Source of the DNA: Caryophanales bacterium UBA5632
GTDB lineage: Bacteria > Bacillota_I > Bacilli_A > Izemoplasmatales > Hujiaoplasmataceae
Length of the DNA: 7,516 nucleotides
Assembly: GCA_002421405.1 (NCBI GenBank)
Contig: DIJY01000059.1
Span: 6,330-13,845, forward strand
Direction: 5' to 3'
Positions 5,391 to 7,516 of this stretch are shown here, in pieces. Every line of letters begins with the position of its first letter. The first letter of the stretch is position 1. The position numbers were made by a program, and so were the translations under genes. The notes beneath the pieces were generated by a model. It was not told the DNA's origin and did no database searches. It worked only from the letters and a program-made list of their open reading frames with translations.

Positions 5391-7388
5391 ATTTTGTTCC
5401 TCCTTATAAGTTGTATTCAAAATTTCTTCGATTTTTGCAACGATTTCTGCGATATTGCCGTTTTGAACCTGTGCAGCAGCGTTATTTAAATGTCCGCCAC
5501 CACCGAATTGTTCCATGATGACTTGGACATTGAAGCGGTCAACAGAACGTGAAGAGATGGCAACCGTATCGTTTGAGATTAAACCGATAGCAAAGGAAGC
5601 AATGATTCCATCAATCTCTAAAAGTTCATCTGCGGTTTTTGCAAGTTGAACTCGATCCGATTTGTTTTCTTGCGGTAGTGCCGCAATCGCAAAATGCGAT
5701 AAAATGATTTGGGCTGAGTTGACGAGATTCGATTTTGTTTTGATATCATCCAATGATTCTCTTAAAATTAATTTCGCTTTAAAGGGATCGGCACCATACA
5801 TTTTGAGCATCGCCGCCGCTTCAAAAGTTCGAACACCCGTGCGGTAAGTAAAATTACTCGTATCAATCATCATTCCTGCGAGCATCACTGTTGCTTCAAA
5901 AGAATCGATTTCAAGTTCATAGTTGTAGAGTTCCATCAGTTCAACGACAAGTTCAACGGATGAGGAGGCGTAGGGTTCAACATAACTGAGGTTGACTTCA
6001 GAAAGAATGGAATCAACTCTTCGGTGATGGTCGATAATGGCGATGTTTTTTGTTCTTTCAATCAATTTTGGCTCGATGGTTTGTGTGGGCGAATGATGAT
6101 CAACGATGATAAGCAACGTATTTTGGTTGATTTGATTGAGGGCATCTTCAGGGTCAATGATGTATTCCATCAACTTTACAAATTCGCGATTCATCATGTC
6201 AATGACCTTGTTCGTCGTTTGATCGACTTTATCAAAATCAAGCACGATGTGCGCATTCTTATTTTGAACTAATGCCATGTGTAATAATCCAATGGAGGCG
6301 CCAAAAGCATCTAGGTCAGTTGAGATATGAGGCATGATCAAAGTCGCTTCATGTTTTGCAATTAAATCACTAATTGCTTTGGAATTGATTCTAGCTGTGA
6401 TTTTTGTCCGTTTTTCAACGGTATTCGATTTTCCACCATAAAACTTGAGTGGTTGATTTTGCATATTGACAACGACTTGGTCGCCACCGCGGCCATGAGC
6501 AAGTTTTAATGCATCCTCTGCCATTTCACCCAGTTTATCACTCACAACTTCAGCACAGGCGATGCCCATACTTAAAGTGACTCTCACTTCGTTTTGAGTT
6601 GAAATTTCATTGATTTGATCGAGAATCGTAAATTCATCTTTCAAGGCGAGATCGAGTTGCTTTTTGGTTAAAACGAATGCCGATTTTTCACTTCTTAAAT
6701 TCATGAAATAAATATCGTATTTCTTGCACCAATTATCAAGGGCAGCGAGATACTTTCCTTGTAATGTCGTTTTGACTTGAAAATCGAGATTAGCCGTTGC
6801 ATCATCGAGATTATCAAGATTTAAAAAGCCGATGACGTTTGTATTCTCATTGAGACGGCGTTTCATTGCTTCGCGGTCAGTCACTTCAAACATGTAGACA
6901 CATTTATTCTTGGGATAATGAACGATTTCAAAATCTTTGCCATAGACGCTGATTAAAAATTTACCTTCCCGTTTTTGAACCATATTATGAAGGTCTTCAT
7001 GAATAAAACTAATTTTACGATCAACCAAGATGTTAGAAAAATATTCTTTAGCCGCATTGTTTGACCATTTGATTGTATAGCTATCATCATAAAGGAACAT
7101 TCCGACTGGTAGGTAATTAAGCGCAATGTCTTCACTATTTTTCAAACGCTTTTGCGTCATGACAGCTTCTTTAATTTTATTTTCAAGCAAATGAATTTTT
7201 CCACTGCGACGATAGTTGGTCAGCAAACTAATCATCACTGACAAAAAGACCGCCGTAAGTAATACGACGAATAGAATCATCAAAATGAGGTTGTTTTGGC
7301 CTATCAAATACAAGACCCCGACGGTACCAAATGATAGATAGGCAATGCTTGCGAGAATCGTCAGAACTAACGTGCTATTCTTTATCAA
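4926..7388 (-). CDS. gdpP: GdpP-type membrane c-di-AMP phosphodiesterase fused in frame to ribosomal protein bL9
   Basis: One open frame of 820 codons. Residues 1-666 are a full GdpP (family length about 660), a membrane enzyme hydrolysing cyclic di-AMP; residues 667-820 are bL9. In order: two membrane helices at about 6-29 and 33-56; a PAS-like domain at about 85-170; a degenerate GGDEF domain at about 183-308, with RSEKS where the signature would be, then LSMGIA at 272-277 and HGRGGDQV at 298-305; a DHH phosphodiesterase domain with HISTDLD (H354, D358, D360), VDHH (429-432), IDHHRR (452-457), EPYASSSVEL (471-480) and MIDT with D509; and DHHA1 with GGGGH at 629-633. All metal ligands expected for the DHH core are present. 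The start is a TTG at 7388 with GAGGGGA seven bases upstream; the next Met would remove the first membrane helix. No stop separates the two parts, but the bL9 Met has its own strong ribosome binding site. A one-base sequencing error could also create the fusion. Confidence 0.9.
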   Translation of the reverse strand: MIKNSTLVLTILASIAYLSFGTVGVLYLIGQNNLILMILFVVLLTAVFLSVMISLLTNYRRSGKIHLLENKIKEAVMTQKRLKNSEDIALNYLPVGMFLYDDSYTIKWSNNAAKEYFSNILVDRKISFIHEDLHNMVQKREGKFLISVYGKDFEIVHYPKNKCVYMFEVTDREAMKRRLNENTNVIGFLNLDNLDDATANLDFQVKTTLQGKYLAALDNWCKKYDIYFMNLRSEKSAFVLTKKQLDLALKDEFTILDQINEISTQNEVRVTLSMGIACAEVVSDKLGEMAEDALKLAHGRGGDQVVVNMQNQPLKFYGGKSNTVEKRTKITARINSKAISDLIAKHEATLIMPHISTDLDAFGASIGLLHMALVQNKNAHIVLDFDKVDQTTNKVIDMMNREFVKLMEYIIDPEDALNQINQNTLLIIVDHHSPTQTIEPKLIERTKNIAIIDHHRRVDSILSEVNLSYVEPYASSSVELVVELMELYNYELEIDSFEATVMLAGMMIDTSNFTYRTGVRTFEAAAMLKMYGADPFKAKLILRESLDDIKTKSNLVNSAQIILSHFAIAALPQENKSDRVQLAKTADELLEIDGIIASFAIGLISNDTVAISSRSVDRFNVQVIMEQFGGGGHLNNAAAQVQNGNIAEIVAKIEEILNTTYKEEQNMKVILMKDVKGKGKKGEIIEVANGYGNFLLTSKQAIEASQSNVKSIENEKIKVEKEAEIELEIMKRLKSEIEVSPLKLYVNVGESGKLFGAVSSKQIADEYKKVYNLEIDKRKIMLEDNIHSLGEYKIPIRLHKDVTATINLQILEEQKNDTKE
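5399..5405 (-). promoter_or_regulatory. Internal Shine-Dalgarno for bL9 inside the gdpP-rplI frame
   Basis: The minus strand reads AAGGAGG, a full match to the anti-Shine-Dalgarno core, eight bases before the ATG at 5390. In the long frame these bases are read as part of the codons for Lys-Glu-Glu at residues 662-664. Its strength and spacing argue for independent initiation of bL9. Confidence 0.85.
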
Positions 7389-7395
7389 ACAGACG

Positions 7396-7402
7396 TCCCC
7401 TC
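7396..7402 (-). promoter_or_regulatory. Ribosome binding site for the TTG start of gdpP
   Basis: The minus strand has GAGGGGA seven bases before the TTG at 7388-7386. It is an imperfect Shine-Dalgarno, but it supports the TTG: this start keeps both membrane helices, and no ATG or GTG in the frame is better placed. A weak site with a TTG start would give low GdpP output relative to the strong internal bL9 start. Confidence 0.6.
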
Positions 7403-7424
7403 TTTCAGGAAATATATCATAATA

Positions 7425-7452
7425 ATTATATCACAAGTCATTATAAAAGCAA
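7425..7452 (-). promoter_or_regulatory. Predicted promoter of the gdpP-rplI-dnaB unit
   Basis: On the minus strand a consensus -10 TATAAT (7430-7425) is preceded by TGA (7433-7431), a full extended -10. The -35 is poor: TTGCTT at 7452-7447 with a 16-base spacer. A second extended-10-like sequence, TGATATATT, lies 14 bases downstream (7419-7411) without a recognisable -35. Transcription from the first would start near 7418, giving a leader of about 30 bases. The site directly follows a terminator, as expected for the head of a unit. Confidence 0.65.
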
Positions 7453-7473
7453 ATCAGCATCCAAATTCTACAG

Positions 7474-7496
7474 AAAAAAAAGACTCTAAGAGTCTT
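7474..7496 (-). terminator. Rho-independent terminator of a gene beyond the right edge
   Basis: On the minus strand AAGACTC (7496-7490) pairs with GAGTCTT (7486-7480) around a three-base loop, and the run of eight T (7481-7474) overlaps the end of the stem. The T tract lies only on the minus-strand 3' side, so an upstream minus-strand gene ends at or just past 7516. In one frame a TGA ends at 7496, directly at the stem, but the visible part is too short to identify the gene. Confidence 0.75.
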
Positions 7497-7516
7497 CAGA
7501 GTGTAGACAAAGTATC

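Noticed and set aside
5662..7135. Short frames inside gdpP on both strands (5662-5847, 6024-6272, 6953-7135)
   Set aside because: They overlap conserved DHH, GGDEF or PAS coding sequence and carry no independent signal.
1..7516. Mycoplasma-type genetic code (UGA = Trp)
   Set aside because: Every tryptophan in the recognised genes is TGG, and TGA serves as the alr stop in an ATGA overlap.
1..7516. Mobile element, phage gene, CRISPR array, tRNA or rRNA
   Set aside because: No transposase or integrase motif, regular repeat array, cloverleaf or rRNA-like stretch was seen; the window is filled by housekeeping genes with short gaps.

Overview
The window is a gene-dense stretch of low-GC bacterial chromosome (about 40 % GC, judged by eye on a few lines). 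Every recognisable gene is on the minus strand, so transcription runs from high to low coordinates. All tryptophan codons in the genes are TGG. The alr gene ends in TGA within an ATGA overlap, which points to genetic code 11 rather than the UGA=Trp code of mycoplasmas. The gene order gdpP-rplI-dnaB and the Shine-Dalgarno sequences (AAGGAGG types) fit Bacillota or the code-11 relatives of Mollicutes (Acholeplasma/Izemoplasma/Haloplasma-like). I cannot place it more closely from the sequence alone.

Layout in the direction of transcription: (1) 7474-7496, a rho-independent terminator of a gene lying beyond the right edge; (2) a promoter with an extended -10 near 7425-7452; (3) 7388-4926, a single uninterrupted frame joining the membrane c-di-AMP phosphodiesterase GdpP to ribosomal protein bL9, with a strong internal ribosome binding site in front of the bL9 methionine; (4) dnaB, the replicative helicase; (5) a long terminator-like hairpin that contains the dnaB UAG stop codon; (6) prfA (release factor 1) and, one base later, prmC, the methyltransferase that modifies the GGQ glutamine of release factors; (7) a perfect 11-bp terminator stem built from the last codons of prmC; (8) a new promoter with a cre-like sequence in its spacer; (9) alr (alanine racemase), overlapping by four bases (10) arcA (arginine deiminase), which runs off the left edge.

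The genes form two or three transcription units. The first links second-messenger turnover, a ribosomal protein and replication, with translation termination downstream of a possible attenuator. The last links D-alanine supply with arginine catabolism. No mobile element, CRISPR array, tRNA or rRNA was seen, and no gap between genes exceeds 130 bases. The points most worth following are the GdpP-bL9 frame fusion with its dual-start potential, the UAG-containing hairpin in front of the gene for the factor that reads UAG, and the cre-like site over the alr-arcA promoter.
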